Part shown: positions 26,376-34,886 of the stretch, piece by piece | Layout of the letters: each line of letters opens with the position of its first letter | Position numbering within the stretch: the first letter of the stretch is position 1 | Assembly (NCBI GenBank): GCA_024403485.1 | Contig: JAKSRT010000014.1 | Location: 1 to 37,228 of the forward strand | Reading direction: 5' to 3' | Length of the DNA stretch: 37,228 bases | Source of the DNA: Lachnospiraceae bacterium | Lineage (GTDB): Bacteria > Bacillota > Clostridia > Lachnospirales > Lachnospiraceae | Position numbers and translations under genes: made by a program | The notes under the pieces: model-generated | Seen by the model: the letters and a program-made list of their open reading frames with translations, nothing else | The model's database searches: none | Told to the model about the DNA's origin: nothing

Positions 26376-28184
26376 GTGAAAAAGAAACTGTTTCCGGTAC
26401 TGGCCGGCTTCTTAACTGCATATGCTTTCCGCACATCCGTAAATGTGCCTATCCAGCGTGTATGGTATGAAACCACCGGCGACTGGGCGTTGGCCAATGT
26501 TTTTGAATTACTTGGTTACTACGATTTTCTTTTTCTTTTATTCTGGTTTGTTTGTGGAATTTTCTTTATGTACATGAACGAGACCGATACAAAGAACCTT
26601 GGTATGAGGATTCTTTCCGGTCTTTTTGCGGTTCTTCTTCCCGCAGGACAAAGCCTTAGGGATTTAGGAAATGTAAGCTCTCTTTTCGGCAGCCTCGTTA
26701 ATATAATCAAAACGCTGCTTATTATTGCCGGTTTCTTTCTGTTCTTTGTTTATGCTCTTAATTTCTTAAGAGAAAAAATTCAAAAAAAAAACTTTGTAAC
26801 TGAGGTATCGCATTTCTTTTCAAAGAAGCCTTTTCTTAAATCATTTCTGATTCTCATGGCGGTTTACGGCTTTGTGGATCTTATTTGTTATCCGGGAAAT
26901 CTTAATGCCGATACAATAGGCCAGATTTATCAGGTATACGGTGAAATGGCCTGGAGTCAGCATCATCCCCTTGTTTCCACACTGATAGTAGGAGGATTTG
27001 TAAAACTTGGAGATGTTCTGTTCCATTCTCAGGCGGTAGGCCTGTTCCTAAATACCCTGTTTCAATCTGTACTGTTGTCTCTTGGCCTGGCGGCTACAAT
27101 ATGGGCTTTGGTGAAAAAGAAACTGTGCAAAGAAGGTGTTTGGATTGTTCTTTTGCTTTATATAATCACCCCGGTTTATACAAATATAGCCAGTACATCC
27201 ATAAAAGATGTGCCTTTTATGGGATTTGTCCTTGGATATGTGGTGATGTTTACACTACTCATCGACGATGTTGATCTTATTAGGAAACCGAAATTTTTAA
27301 TAGCTTTCATTGCCCTTCAGGTGATGGTGATGCTTCTTAGAAATAATGGTCTGTATATGATTGCCATTACCGGTTTTGTTACATGGGTTATTTGGCTTAA
27401 ACGTTATGACAAAAAAGGCAAACTTCTTTCTTTGGTCGGATTGTTTCTTGGGGCAGCAGTATTGTCGATAATAATTGATTCAACCGTGGCAGGTGTTCTT
27501 GATGCACAGAAGGGCAGCAGAACTCACATGCTTTCACTGCCTATGCAGATGATGGGACGTTATTATATCGAGCATACAGAGGATATAACACCTGAGGAAC
27601 AGGAAATTGTTGAAAGGGTGCTGGGACCTATTGATAAATCACTGATAAGATACAATCCTGAATTGGCTGATCATATTAAGTGTAAGTTTATAGATGACTG
27701 TTCAAATGAAGACGTTTTAAGATTCATGGGTGTATGGGCTAAATGGTTCTTAAGACACCCCGGTACATATATAGAGGCAACATTGGTTCACACTTACGGC
27801 TGGTATGACCCGGTGGTTTCTGCCGAAAAAAGATATGAAACTCCTGCAGATGACTTTTTGACTCCGACGGGTATTTTCGAAGTTATTGATAAGGGAATGG
27901 TATTTATTTATCGTTTTCTTAACCGAATATCTTTACTTGGTGCTCTTGAAAACGCGGGAGCTGCAACCTGGGCATATATGTTTATATTTGCATTGTCCGA
28001 CAAAGAGAACGTTAAAAAGTACAGAATCCTTGGTATATATATGTTGGTGAATCTGCTTATATGTTTTGCATCTCCGGCATTTTTGGAGCATACAAGATAC
28101 GGATTTCCTATTCTTTTTACCGTGCCATTTGTTTTTGCCTATACTTTGGCGACAAAAGACAGGGATAGTGTTGCTAAGCAATAG
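26376..28184 (+). CDS. DUF6020-family membrane protein
   Basis: 602 residues with about 12-13 membrane helices. The central signature CYPGNLNADTIGQIYQVYGE followed by WSQHHPLVSTLIVGGFVKLG is that of DUF6020, proteins common in Firmicute surface-polysaccharide regions and thought to be GT-C related. The Asp in NADT is a candidate catalytic base. A large external loop of about 110 residues (about 375-490) contains ITPEEQEIVERVLGPID. GTG at 26376 is the start, with AGGAG 6 bases upstream; an ATG two bases earlier is out of frame. Confidence 0.8.
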   Translation: MKKKLFPVLAGFLTAYAFRTSVNVPIQRVWYETTGDWALANVFELLGYYDFLFLLFWFVCGIFFMYMNETDTKNLGMRILSGLFAVLLPAGQSLRDLGNVSSLFGSLVNIIKTLLIIAGFFLFFVYALNFLREKIQKKNFVTEVSHFFSKKPFLKSFLILMAVYGFVDLICYPGNLNADTIGQIYQVYGEMAWSQHHPLVSTLIVGGFVKLGDVLFHSQAVGLFLNTLFQSVLLSLGLAATIWALVKKKLCKEGVWIVLLLYIITPVYTNIASTSIKDVPFMGFVLGYVVMFTLLIDDVDLIRKPKFLIAFIALQVMVMLLRNNGLYMIAITGFVTWVIWLKRYDKKGKLLSLVGLFLGAAVLSIIIDSTVAGVLDAQKGSRTHMLSLPMQMMGRYYIEHTEDITPEEQEIVERVLGPIDKSLIRYNPELADHIKCKFIDDCSNEDVLRFMGVWAKWFLRHPGTYIEATLVHTYGWYDPVVSAEKRYETPADDFLTPTGIFEVIDKGMVFIYRFLNRISLLGALENAGAATWAYMFIFALSDKENVKKYRILGIYMLVNLLICFASPAFLEHTRYGFPILFTVPFVFAYTLATKDRDSVAKQ

Positions 28185-28216
28185 ATTTCTTAATGAAACC
28201 AAAGTAGGCGTTTATT

Positions 28217-28245
28217 TTGCAAAACAGGCTGTTAGATGTTATAAT
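28217..28245 (+). promoter_or_regulatory. strong promoter for relQ
   Basis: TTGCAA (28217-28222) and a perfect TATAAT (28240-28245) are separated by 17 bases, leaving a leader of about 75 bases. Confidence 0.75.
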
Positions 28246-28252
28246 CGAAATA

Positions 28253-28275
28253 GCGACGTTAGGGGGTAACGTTGC
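28253..28275 (+). promoter_or_regulatory. 5' leader hairpin before relQ
   Basis: GCGACGTTA pairs with TAACGTTGC (9 bp, one G-U) around a GGGGG loop. It starts about 8 bases after the -10 box, so it would sit at the very 5' end of the transcript. Confidence 0.5.
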
Positions 28276-28327
28276 GTAGTGTTGGTTTTTGAACTAGTAA
28301 GAATCAGAGGGATACAAGAAACAAATA

Positions 28328-28972
28328 ATGGAAAATACTGTAACAAATCAGGTAGATACCTGGAACGAGCTGTCATTGGTGTATAAATCTGCTCTTCGTG
28401 AGATTAATACTAAGCTCGAAATACTTAACGAAGAATTTCAGGTTGTGCATAAGTACAACCCTATTGAACATATCAAATCAAGAATAAAAACGCCCGAAAG
28501 CATAGTAAAAAAACTTAAAAGATACGGCAAAGAATCCACAATCGAAAATATGGTAAAGTATGTTAATGATATTGCAGGTATTCGAGTTATCTGCAGTTTT
28601 ACCAATGACATTTATCGTATCGCCGATATGCTCTCAAACCAGTCGGATATCAGAGTTCTTGAGGTAAAGGATTACTTGAAAAATCCTAAGCCTTCAGGAT
28701 ACAAGAGTTATCACATGATTATCACTCTTCCTATCTTTTTATCAGACAGAATTGTTGATGCAGTGGTAGAAATTCAGATTCGAACCGTAGCAATGGACTT
28801 TTGGGCCAGCCTTGAACATAAGATAAATTATAAGTTCGAAGGTAATATACCTGTAGGCATCAGAAATGAATTGGTTGAATGTGCACACATGGTATCAAGC
28901 CTTGATGATAAAATGCTTTCCCTTAACGAAGAGGTTAGAAAGCTTGAAAATGAAAGCGAAGAATCAGTATAG
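28328..28972 (+). CDS. relQ: small alarmone synthetase, RelQ/YjbM type
   Basis: A 214-residue (p)ppGpp synthetase with only the RelA/SpoT synthetase domain and no hydrolase, TGS or ACT domain. Key segments are INTKLEILNEEF, the (ATP-side) RIKTPESIVKKLKRYG, DIAGIRVICSF, PKPSGYKSYHMI (residues about 121-131) and VEIQIRTVAMDFWASLEHKINYKF with the catalytic Glu. The order and length match Bacillus YjbM. The C-terminal helix, residues about 185-214, fits the tetramer-forming region. No SD of full strength is visible (AGGGATACAAGAAACAAATA precedes the ATG). A coiled-coil membrane protein gene follows after 16 bases. Confidence 0.92.
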   Translation: MENTVTNQVDTWNELSLVYKSALREINTKLEILNEEFQVVHKYNPIEHIKSRIKTPESIVKKLKRYGKESTIENMVKYVNDIAGIRVICSFTNDIYRIADMLSNQSDIRVLEVKDYLKNPKPSGYKSYHMIITLPIFLSDRIVDAVVEIQIRTVAMDFWASLEHKINYKFEGNIPVGIRNELVECAHMVSSLDDKMLSLNEEVRKLENESEESV

Positions 28973-28988
28973 ATTGTGAGGAATTAAT

Positions 28989-29516
28989 ATGGATAGCTTT
29001 ATCGATAAGATTACACATAGGTTTGGTACAAATGATGTTATTAAAGCCAATTCCGAAGCTGAGGCCAGAGAACTTGAAGCGGCAAGAGCACAGATGGCCG
29101 AATATGACAATCTTTTGTCTGAAATGAGACGTCTCAATTTGAAGAGCGTCGAAACCAATGAGGTTACAAACCAGCTTGTTGCCGCAAGCATAGAAAAAAT
29201 CGAAGCGATTCAGGTTGGTCAGTCTAAAGAGAGCGGCAGAGATTATCGTAAGGAATTTGACGATATTACGGAAGCTTTAAACGATCAGCAGGATTTCTTC
29301 CACAAGGAAAGCGTTAGAGTATATCGTAACGTTCAGGCTGCGGTTGTCGAAGAACTTAAACTTCAGACCGAGGCTTTAAGCGTTCAGAACAAGGAACTTG
29401 AAAAGAAGATTAAGGGTGTAAAGCCTATTGCCATTATTAGCCTTGTGTTCAACGGAATCACTATGGCTGCAATAGTTACATATGTGATTTTAAGTATTAT
29501 CGGTGTAAGTTTCTGA
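28989..29516 (+). CDS. coiled-coil protein with C-terminal membrane anchor
   Basis: A 175-residue protein. Residues about 20-60 and 110-145 are rich in heptad-like Glu, Lys, Leu and Ala, predicting coiled coils (for example AEARELEAARAQMAEYDNLL). A single hydrophobic helix near the C-terminus, AIISLVFNGITMAAIVTYVI, makes it tail-anchored with the bulk in the cytoplasm. No catalytic motif is visible. GAGG lies 8 bases before the ATG. It is translated right after relQ, so a link to alarmone synthesis or envelope stress is possible but unproven. Confidence 0.8.
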   Translation: MDSFIDKITHRFGTNDVIKANSEAEARELEAARAQMAEYDNLLSEMRRLNLKSVETNEVTNQLVAASIEKIEAIQVGQSKESGRDYRKEFDDITEALNDQQDFFHKESVRVYRNVQAAVVEELKLQTEALSVQNKELEKKIKGVKPIAIISLVFNGITMAAIVTYVILSIIGVSF

Positions 29517-29530
29517 TAAAGGGAAAACAG

Positions 29531-30094
29531 ATGAGTAAGGTATCATTTAAACCAGGCAATATGTTATACCCGCTTCCGGTTGTAATGGTAAGTGTGGGCG
29601 ACATTGCCGGCGAAAGCAATATTATTACGGTTGCCTGGACCGGGACTATTAATTCGGATCCGGCCATGGTTTCCATATCGGTTAGAAAATCACGTCACTC
29701 CTATGACATGCTTGTGGAGAACAAGGAGTTCTGTGTTAATTTAACCAATAAAGATCTTGTTTTTGCCACAGATTTCTGCGGTGTAAAAAGCGGAAGGGAC
29801 ATAGATAAATGGGAAGCTGTGAAGCTTACTAAGGGACAGTGCGAAAAAATCAAGGCGCCACTTATCGAAGAAAGTCCCGTAAATATTGAGTGTAAAGTTA
29901 CTAAAATGGAGGACCTTGGTTCTCATACAATATTCTACGGTGAAGTGGTGGCAGTACAGGTCAACAAAGAACTTCTTGATGATAAGAATGTCTTTCATTT
30001 TAATGATTGTAATCCCATTGCCTATTCCCATGGGAAGTATTACACCTTGGGTGAAGAACTTGGTAAGTTTGGTTACTCGGTAAAGAAAAACTAG
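29531..30094 (+). CDS. flavin reductase-like FMN-binding protein
   Basis: 187 residues of the flavin reductase/flavoredoxin family. It shows PLPVVMVSVGDI, NIITVAWTGTINSDPAMVSI, the FMN-phosphate region SVRKSRHSYDMLVENKEF and the late GEVVAVQVNKELLD. Such proteins bind FMN as dimers and pass electrons from NAD(P)H or ferredoxin; the partner is unknown. It lies 14 bases after the coiled-coil gene and is followed by a strong terminator, so it closes the relQ operon. Confidence 0.88.
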   Translation: MSKVSFKPGNMLYPLPVVMVSVGDIAGESNIITVAWTGTINSDPAMVSISVRKSRHSYDMLVENKEFCVNLTNKDLVFATDFCGVKSGRDIDKWEAVKLTKGQCEKIKAPLIEESPVNIECKVTKMEDLGSHTIFYGEVVAVQVNKELLDDKNVFHFNDCNPIAYSHGKYYTLGEELGKFGYSVKKN

Positions 30095-30102
30095 TTTTGA
30101 AG

Positions 30103-30137
30103 CGGACTGCTATATAGCAATAGCCAGTCCGTTTTTT
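30103..30137 (+). terminator. intrinsic terminator of the relQ operon
   Basis: CGGACTG and CTAT pair with ATAG and CAGTCCG, with one bulged C, followed by six T (30132-30137). Confidence 0.92.
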
Positions 30138-30156
30138 GCGTATTCAATAATCGCTT

Positions 30157-31383
30157 ATGGATAGAATTTTTTTTCACATTGATGTAAATTCGGCATATTT
30201 AAGCTGGAGCGCCGTAAACAGGCTGGCTAACGGCGATACTGTCGATTTAAGAGAAATACCGTCAATTATCGGCGGTGATAAAGAAAAGCGTCATGGCATA
30301 GTTTTGGCGAAATCCGTACCGGCTAAAAAATATGGCATAGAAACTGCGGAGCCGATAGTAAATGCTTTCAAAAAATGCCCAACCCTTGTGATGGAACCGC
30401 CTAACGGTGAATTCTACCGCAAGATGAGCCATGCCCTGATGGAATATCTGCATTCTTTGACCTCAGATATTGAGCAGGCCAGCATTGATGAATGTTATCT
30501 TGATTTTACCCCGATTGCTTATATGTATGAGTCTCCGGCTGCCTGCGCCGATATGATTCGAAAAGAAGTTAAAGACCGATTTGGTTTTACTGTAAATGTA
30601 GGTATTTCCGACAGAAAAGTTTTGGCCAAAATGGCTTCCGATTTTTTAAAACCCGATAAGACACACACATTATACTCATATGAAATAAGAGAAAAGATGT
30701 GGCCGCTTCCTGTAGGCGAATTGTTTCTTTGCGGTAAAAGCGCTGCAGCAACTCTTAGAAAACTTGGAATAAATACAATAGGAGATCTTGCAACTGCTGA
30801 CAGAGAGGTGCTGCGAGCAAATCTTAAAAGCCATGGAGATACTCTTTGGGAATTTGCCAACGGAATAGATGAATCCGGAATTGTAACAGAACCTGAAGAA
30901 GTTAAAGGTATCGGCAATTCTACCACCGCCGAACATGATGTGACAGACAGAGGGGAAGCATCAGGTATTCTTTATTCTTTGTGCGAATCGGTATCGTCAC
31001 GGCTTAAAAAACATGGATTTTTGACAACCCAGGTTTCCGTGGAAATAAAATATGCTACATTTAAATCGGTTTCAAAGCAGTGTGTTTTGGATGCTCCGAT
31101 TGAAACAGCTCACTCTCTCCACGAGATATCCATGGGACTCTTTGATAAATTGTGGAACGGTGATCCAATAAGACTTTTGGGAGTCAGAACAACAAAACTG
31201 GTAGGGATTGATGAACCGGTGCAGATGAGCCTGTTTGATTATATGCCTTCGGAAACCATTCGGGATATTACACCGAGAGATACGGAAAAACAAAAGAAAC
31301 TTGAGGCGGCCCTGAGCTCCATCAGAGATAAATTCGGAAGTGACGCCATAAAAAAAGGAGAAACATGGCAAAAGAAAAAATAA
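30157..31383 (+). CDS. dinB: DNA polymerase IV (Y family)
   Basis: A 408-residue translesion polymerase. It shows FFHIDVNSAYLSWSAV with the first catalytic Asp, VLAKSVPAKKYGIETAEP and the palm motif QASIDECYLDFT with the second acidic pair. VNVGISDRKVLAKMASDFLK follows. A helix-hairpin-helix region (LRKLGINTIGDLA) and a little-finger domain come next. QMSLFD near residue 350 fits the beta-clamp binding motif. The ATG comes 19 bases after the preceding terminator, with no clear SD and no obvious promoter in between. Its 3' end overlaps the SGNH gene by 19 bases. Confidence 0.93.
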   Translation: MDRIFFHIDVNSAYLSWSAVNRLANGDTVDLREIPSIIGGDKEKRHGIVLAKSVPAKKYGIETAEPIVNAFKKCPTLVMEPPNGEFYRKMSHALMEYLHSLTSDIEQASIDECYLDFTPIAYMYESPAACADMIRKEVKDRFGFTVNVGISDRKVLAKMASDFLKPDKTHTLYSYEIREKMWPLPVGELFLCGKSAAATLRKLGINTIGDLATADREVLRANLKSHGDTLWEFANGIDESGIVTEPEEVKGIGNSTTAEHDVTDRGEASGILYSLCESVSSRLKKHGFLTTQVSVEIKYATFKSVSKQCVLDAPIETAHSLHEISMGLFDKLWNGDPIRLLGVRTTKLVGIDEPVQMSLFDYMPSETIRDITPRDTEKQKKLEAALSSIRDKFGSDAIKKGETWQKKK

Positions 31384-32972
31384 ATAAAAAAACTAAAAAA
31401 ATGATACCTCTTATAATAGCCGGAGCCATCGTTTTTATTCTTTTGGCGGCTGTTATTCTGATATGTTTTGTTATTCCTTCTGTTCGTGAAAAGAAGCTTC
31501 GCGAAGAGGCCGAAGAGCTTCGCGTCGAACTGGAAAAAGAACATAATGCTCTCTTGAACAGCGATCTCGAGAAAATAATGAACGAAGAATATGACGGTAT
31601 ATTCCTGGCAATGACAGATTCTGAAGGATGGAGTGAAGATCTTTTTGCAGGTTATCTTGGTCTGGATGTTTATAAAGCGGACAGCGTATATGAAAACAGC
31701 GAGGAACTGATGTCTGCCTGGAAGGCTGCGGTTACATCGGGAAATGATATAAAATTATGCGTACTGATTTTGGACCCGTTTAAATTGTATGAAGTCGCTC
31801 AGGAAAAGGATAAGAAGGGAAATGTTATTTCTACGGAATATTCTCTGAACACTGACTACAAAAATATCTGTGATGATTTAGAAGACGCAGAATTTAGAAT
31901 TTATATGCCTTTTTATCCCATTAAATATTGGGAGGATAACTATACTGAGGAAACCTTCAGACTGGCGATGGCAGCGTACAGAGATGTTCTTTCAAGTCTC
32001 ATTAAGTGCGAAAATGTTAATCTTTTTTGCTTTACAGGATATGACTGGCTTGTAGAAAACAAAAATCTTTTCAATGATAACAACGGCTTGATTGCCAAGG
32101 CAAGTGAAGTTATGTTCTTATACGGCTATAAGAATGAATGGCAAGTTGAAAATGATAATGTGGTTGACATCGTTAAAAATATGGAAACCAATCTTTCTTT
32201 TCCGGATCCGGAAGTTGAGCCTGCCCACTGGTGGGACCCGCTGGCAGAACTGTTCGCTCCTACACAAGAGGTTGTTGAAGAGGAAGCTTATAAATATCAG
32301 GGGCTTGAAAATTGCGATGTGGTATTTTGGGGTGACAGTGTTTTTGAGTTATCAGATGGCCCCTATTCTGTTCCTTCATACTTTGCTTTAATGACCGGTG
32401 CAAGAGTTTATAATATATCCAAGGGAGGCCTTTCGGCTGCAAAGTATGTCGAGGAATATATTACGTGTCCTGACATGGTTGATTTTTTCTTGAATAAGAA
32501 GCCAACGGGACTTGAGGGTTACGAAGTAATGGACCGCGACATAAAGAGGTTCTGGGAAGACGATCATACAGACCGTAAAATTCTTTTTATTACCGATTTC
32601 GGTGTAAATGATTATATGTACGGGGCGCCGATAACGGGTGAAGATGTTGATTCCTACGAGGGTGCCATGAGAGTATATTTTGACTCCATAAGAGAAGCAT
32701 TTCCGGATTGCTCATTTGTAAATTTGGGTCTCTACTATATGTCCTTTTTGGGCAACGGAACCGTTGTTAACGAAGTCGGTAAATATTATCGTGATTATAA
32801 GGACCTTCTTATAAAGCTCAGCGCAGAGTATGGCTGTGGTTATATCGACCTTGAAAAAGAAAGTGTAATTGATTCGACAAATGTAGGAAGATACCTTGAA
32901 GACGGCCTTCACCCTGCTATTCCGGGGGCAATGGAGGTAAGCCGAGTTCTGGCTGAGAATTTGACTAAATAG
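31365..32972 (+). CDS. membrane-anchored SGNH-fold hydrolase-like protein
   Basis: 535 residues. A basic N-terminus (MAKEKINKKTKKM) and one membrane helix at about residues 13-38 are followed by a short charged coiled-coil stretch. A domain of unknown type then extends to about residue 300. The C-terminal part has SGNH blocks: FWGDSVFEL near 322 with the nucleophile Ser, FGVND near 411 and EDGLHPAIPG near 512 with the Asp-x-x-His pair. This suggests an extracellular esterase or acetyl hydrolase acting on cell wall or polysaccharide. AAGGAG lies 6 bases before the ATG, inside the end of dinB, so the two are coupled. Confidence 0.8.
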   Translation: MAKEKINKKTKKMIPLIIAGAIVFILLAAVILICFVIPSVREKKLREEAEELRVELEKEHNALLNSDLEKIMNEEYDGIFLAMTDSEGWSEDLFAGYLGLDVYKADSVYENSEELMSAWKAAVTSGNDIKLCVLILDPFKLYEVAQEKDKKGNVISTEYSLNTDYKNICDDLEDAEFRIYMPFYPIKYWEDNYTEETFRLAMAAYRDVLSSLIKCENVNLFCFTGYDWLVENKNLFNDNNGLIAKASEVMFLYGYKNEWQVENDNVVDIVKNMETNLSFPDPEVEPAHWWDPLAELFAPTQEVVEEEAYKYQGLENCDVVFWGDSVFELSDGPYSVPSYFALMTGARVYNISKGGLSAAKYVEEYITCPDMVDFFLNKKPTGLEGYEVMDRDIKRFWEDDHTDRKILFITDFGVNDYMYGAPITGEDVDSYEGAMRVYFDSIREAFPDCSFVNLGLYYMSFLGNGTVVNEVGKYYRDYKDLLIKLSAEYGCGYIDLEKESVIDSTNVGRYLEDGLHPAIPGAMEVSRVLAENLTK

Positions 32973-33060
32973 GTGATAATTGCTAAAATACAAAAGTTAG
33001 CATGCCAAAATATGTCTTTTGTGGATATATTTTTTCAGCATTGTTTTTAGGATTATTAAA

Positions 33061-34650
33061 ATGCATTTACTTTCAAAATATCATAAAAAATGTCGAATTT
33101 CATATTTATGGGTTTCGATTGCAGCAGTAATCATTGCCGCTTTTTTGATTCCTTCGGTTCGCCGTTATCACAGTGAAGGCAATAACATTTATACGCTCAT
33201 GATCAACGGCCACTCCATGGGAACTGTTGATGCACCGGAAGATGCCGACTCGATTATGCTTGAGGCCAGAAGAAAGGTATCGGCCAACAAGGATAACCTG
33301 GTTATGATTGAAGCCGAAAGCGAACTGGTAGGGCAGGAAATCTTAAGGGGCGCATCGGACGACAGGGGTGTTGTATTAGCCAATGTAATCAAGGAATATA
33401 CGTCTTCGGTTAAAGAAACAATGAAACGCTCATATACGGTTAAGATTGACGAGTATATGGTCAACGTTTCTTCATTAAGCGATGTGACTACACTGTTAGA
33501 GGCATCTCTTAATCGCTATGAAACCACCAACAAGTTTTCGGTTATAATGGTTCCCGATACTGCCCGTGAACTTCCGGTTCTTGTTCCGGTAATAAAGAAG
33601 AATGTGGAAGAGGAAGTTGAAGAAGAAGTAATAACCGCGGAAAACTTCCTTAGCCAGGATGGTGTCTTCGGGGCTTTCTCTGATGTCCTTGAAAATATAG
33701 TAGTAGAAATTGAACCAAGCTTTGACGATTTTGATTATGGCATAACCGATATGCAGTTTGCCAACACAGTTGAAGTGGTAGAAGCTTATCTTCCGGAAAA
33801 TGAAGTAAAGACTCTTGATGTTGCCATCGACGAGGTTACTAAGGATAAGGAACAGAAAACAATTTACGAGGTGGTAAGCGGTGACACTCTTTCGGGTATA
33901 TCCGCAAAAGTCGGAATTTCCATCGACGAGATAATTGCGCTTAATGAAGCAATAACCAGTGCTAATTCTACAATACATGTAGGAGACGAACTTGTTATTA
34001 CAGTTCCGAAGCCTGAACTCAGCGTGGCTTTTGATACCCTTTCGTATTACGAAGGAACCTATGAAGCAGATGTAATATATGTTTACAATGACGATTGGTA
34101 TACAACCAAAGAAGTTATTCTTCAGGATCCAACCTCCGGTTATCACAAAGCAGTTGAGAAGACCAGTTACTTAAACGGTGATATCAAATCTACAGAAGTA
34201 ATAAAAGAAGAAATAATTGTGGAAGCTGTTCCCAAGATTATTGAAAAGGGTACAAAGATTCCTCCGACATACATTTGGCCGTGCTCAAGTTGGCGCATAA
34301 CAAGTTACTTCGGCTATCGTACTGCTACAATTCGAGGAATGACATCTTACCACCAGGCTATTGATATTGCGATGCCTATCGGAAGTGGTGTATGGGCTTC
34401 CTGCGGTGGTACTGTTGCTCATGCGGGCTGGATGTCCAGTTACGGTTATTGTGTATTCATTAACCATCCGGACGGTCGACAGACAAGATACGCACACATG
34501 AGTCGTGTCAGCGTTTCGGCAGGGCAGACGGTGGCTCAGGGCCAGAAGATTGGTCTTAGTGGTAATACCGGTGTATCAACCGGCCCTCACCTGCACTTCG
34601 AAATGAGAATGAACGGTCGTGCGGTTAACCCGCTTAACGTAGTTCAGTAA
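33061..34650 (+). CDS. LysM/G5/M23 cell-wall endopeptidase
   Basis: A 529-residue membrane-anchored peptidoglycan hydrolase. The domains in order are a transmembrane helix at about residues 15-35 and a long N-terminal region of unknown fold. Next come a LysM (YEVVSGDTLSGISAKVGIS, about 269-316), a G5-like segment ending EKGTKIPPTYIWP (about 320-400) and the M23 domain. The zinc and catalytic residues are visible in SYHQAIDIAMP, RYAHMSRV and GPHLHFEMR. M23 enzymes cut peptide cross-links. The ATG at 33061 with AGGA 8 bases upstream is preferred to an in-frame GTG at 33019, which would add 14 hydrophobic residues. Confidence 0.92.
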   Translation: MHLLSKYHKKCRISYLWVSIAAVIIAAFLIPSVRRYHSEGNNIYTLMINGHSMGTVDAPEDADSIMLEARRKVSANKDNLVMIEAESELVGQEILRGASDDRGVVLANVIKEYTSSVKETMKRSYTVKIDEYMVNVSSLSDVTTLLEASLNRYETTNKFSVIMVPDTARELPVLVPVIKKNVEEEVEEEVITAENFLSQDGVFGAFSDVLENIVVEIEPSFDDFDYGITDMQFANTVEVVEAYLPENEVKTLDVAIDEVTKDKEQKTIYEVVSGDTLSGISAKVGISIDEIIALNEAITSANSTIHVGDELVITVPKPELSVAFDTLSYYEGTYEADVIYVYNDDWYTTKEVILQDPTSGYHKAVEKTSYLNGDIKSTEVIKEEIIVEAVPKIIEKGTKIPPTYIWPCSSWRITSYFGYRTATIRGMTSYHQAIDIAMPIGSGVWASCGGTVAHAGWMSSYGYCVFINHPDGRQTRYAHMSRVSVSAGQTVAQGQKIGLSGNTGVSTGPHLHFEMRMNGRAVNPLNVVQ

Positions 34651-34695
34651 TACGGATTTGCAAGTATATCAGAAAAACTATTTTATACATATTAG

Positions 34696-34724
34696 AACCC
34701 CGCTTTGACAAGAGCGGGGTTTTA
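34696..34724 (+). terminator. intrinsic terminator after the M23 gene
   Basis: AACCCCGCT pairs with AGCGGGGTT around TTGACAAG and is followed by a short T-run (TTTTA). Confidence 0.85.
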
Positions 34725-34778
34725 TGATATAAGTTATTCAATAATGAGTATTATTGTACCGATATATAATGGATTGAG

Positions 34779-34807
34779 TTGACGGCTTTCATATATTTAG
34801 TTATTAG
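34779..34807 (+). promoter_or_regulatory. candidate murA promoter
   Basis: TTGACG (34779-34784) and TATTAG (34802-34807) are 17 bases apart. A second TATAAT at 34765-34770 lacks a good -35 box. A dyad lies just downstream. Confidence 0.4.
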
Positions 34808-34810
34808 AAA

Positions 34811-34829
34811 GTGTAAAAAATTTTTACAC
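34811..34829. repeat. dyad in the murA leader
   Basis: GTGTAAAAA and TTTTTACAC form a perfect 9-bp dyad around one A, placed a few bases after the candidate -10 box. This is an operator-like position. Confidence 0.55.
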
Positions 34830-34841
34830 TATATACGAAAA

Positions 34842-34872
34842 CACCGCTTTTTGTGAAATATTTCATGCGGTG
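34842..34872 (+). promoter_or_regulatory. hairpin just before the murA ribosome binding site
   Basis: CACCGC pairs with GCGGTG, and TGAAATATTTCA inside it is itself self-complementary. The hairpin ends 3 bases before GAGGAAA, the murA SD, and has no T-run, so it may tune translation. Confidence 0.45.
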
Positions 34873-34886
34873 AGCGAGGAAAAAGA

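Noticed and set aside
33496-34146. 216-codon minus-strand open frame opposite the M23 gene
   Set aside because: Shadow of a clear LysM/M23 coding region; no SD and an odd Tyr/Phe/Cys-rich composition.
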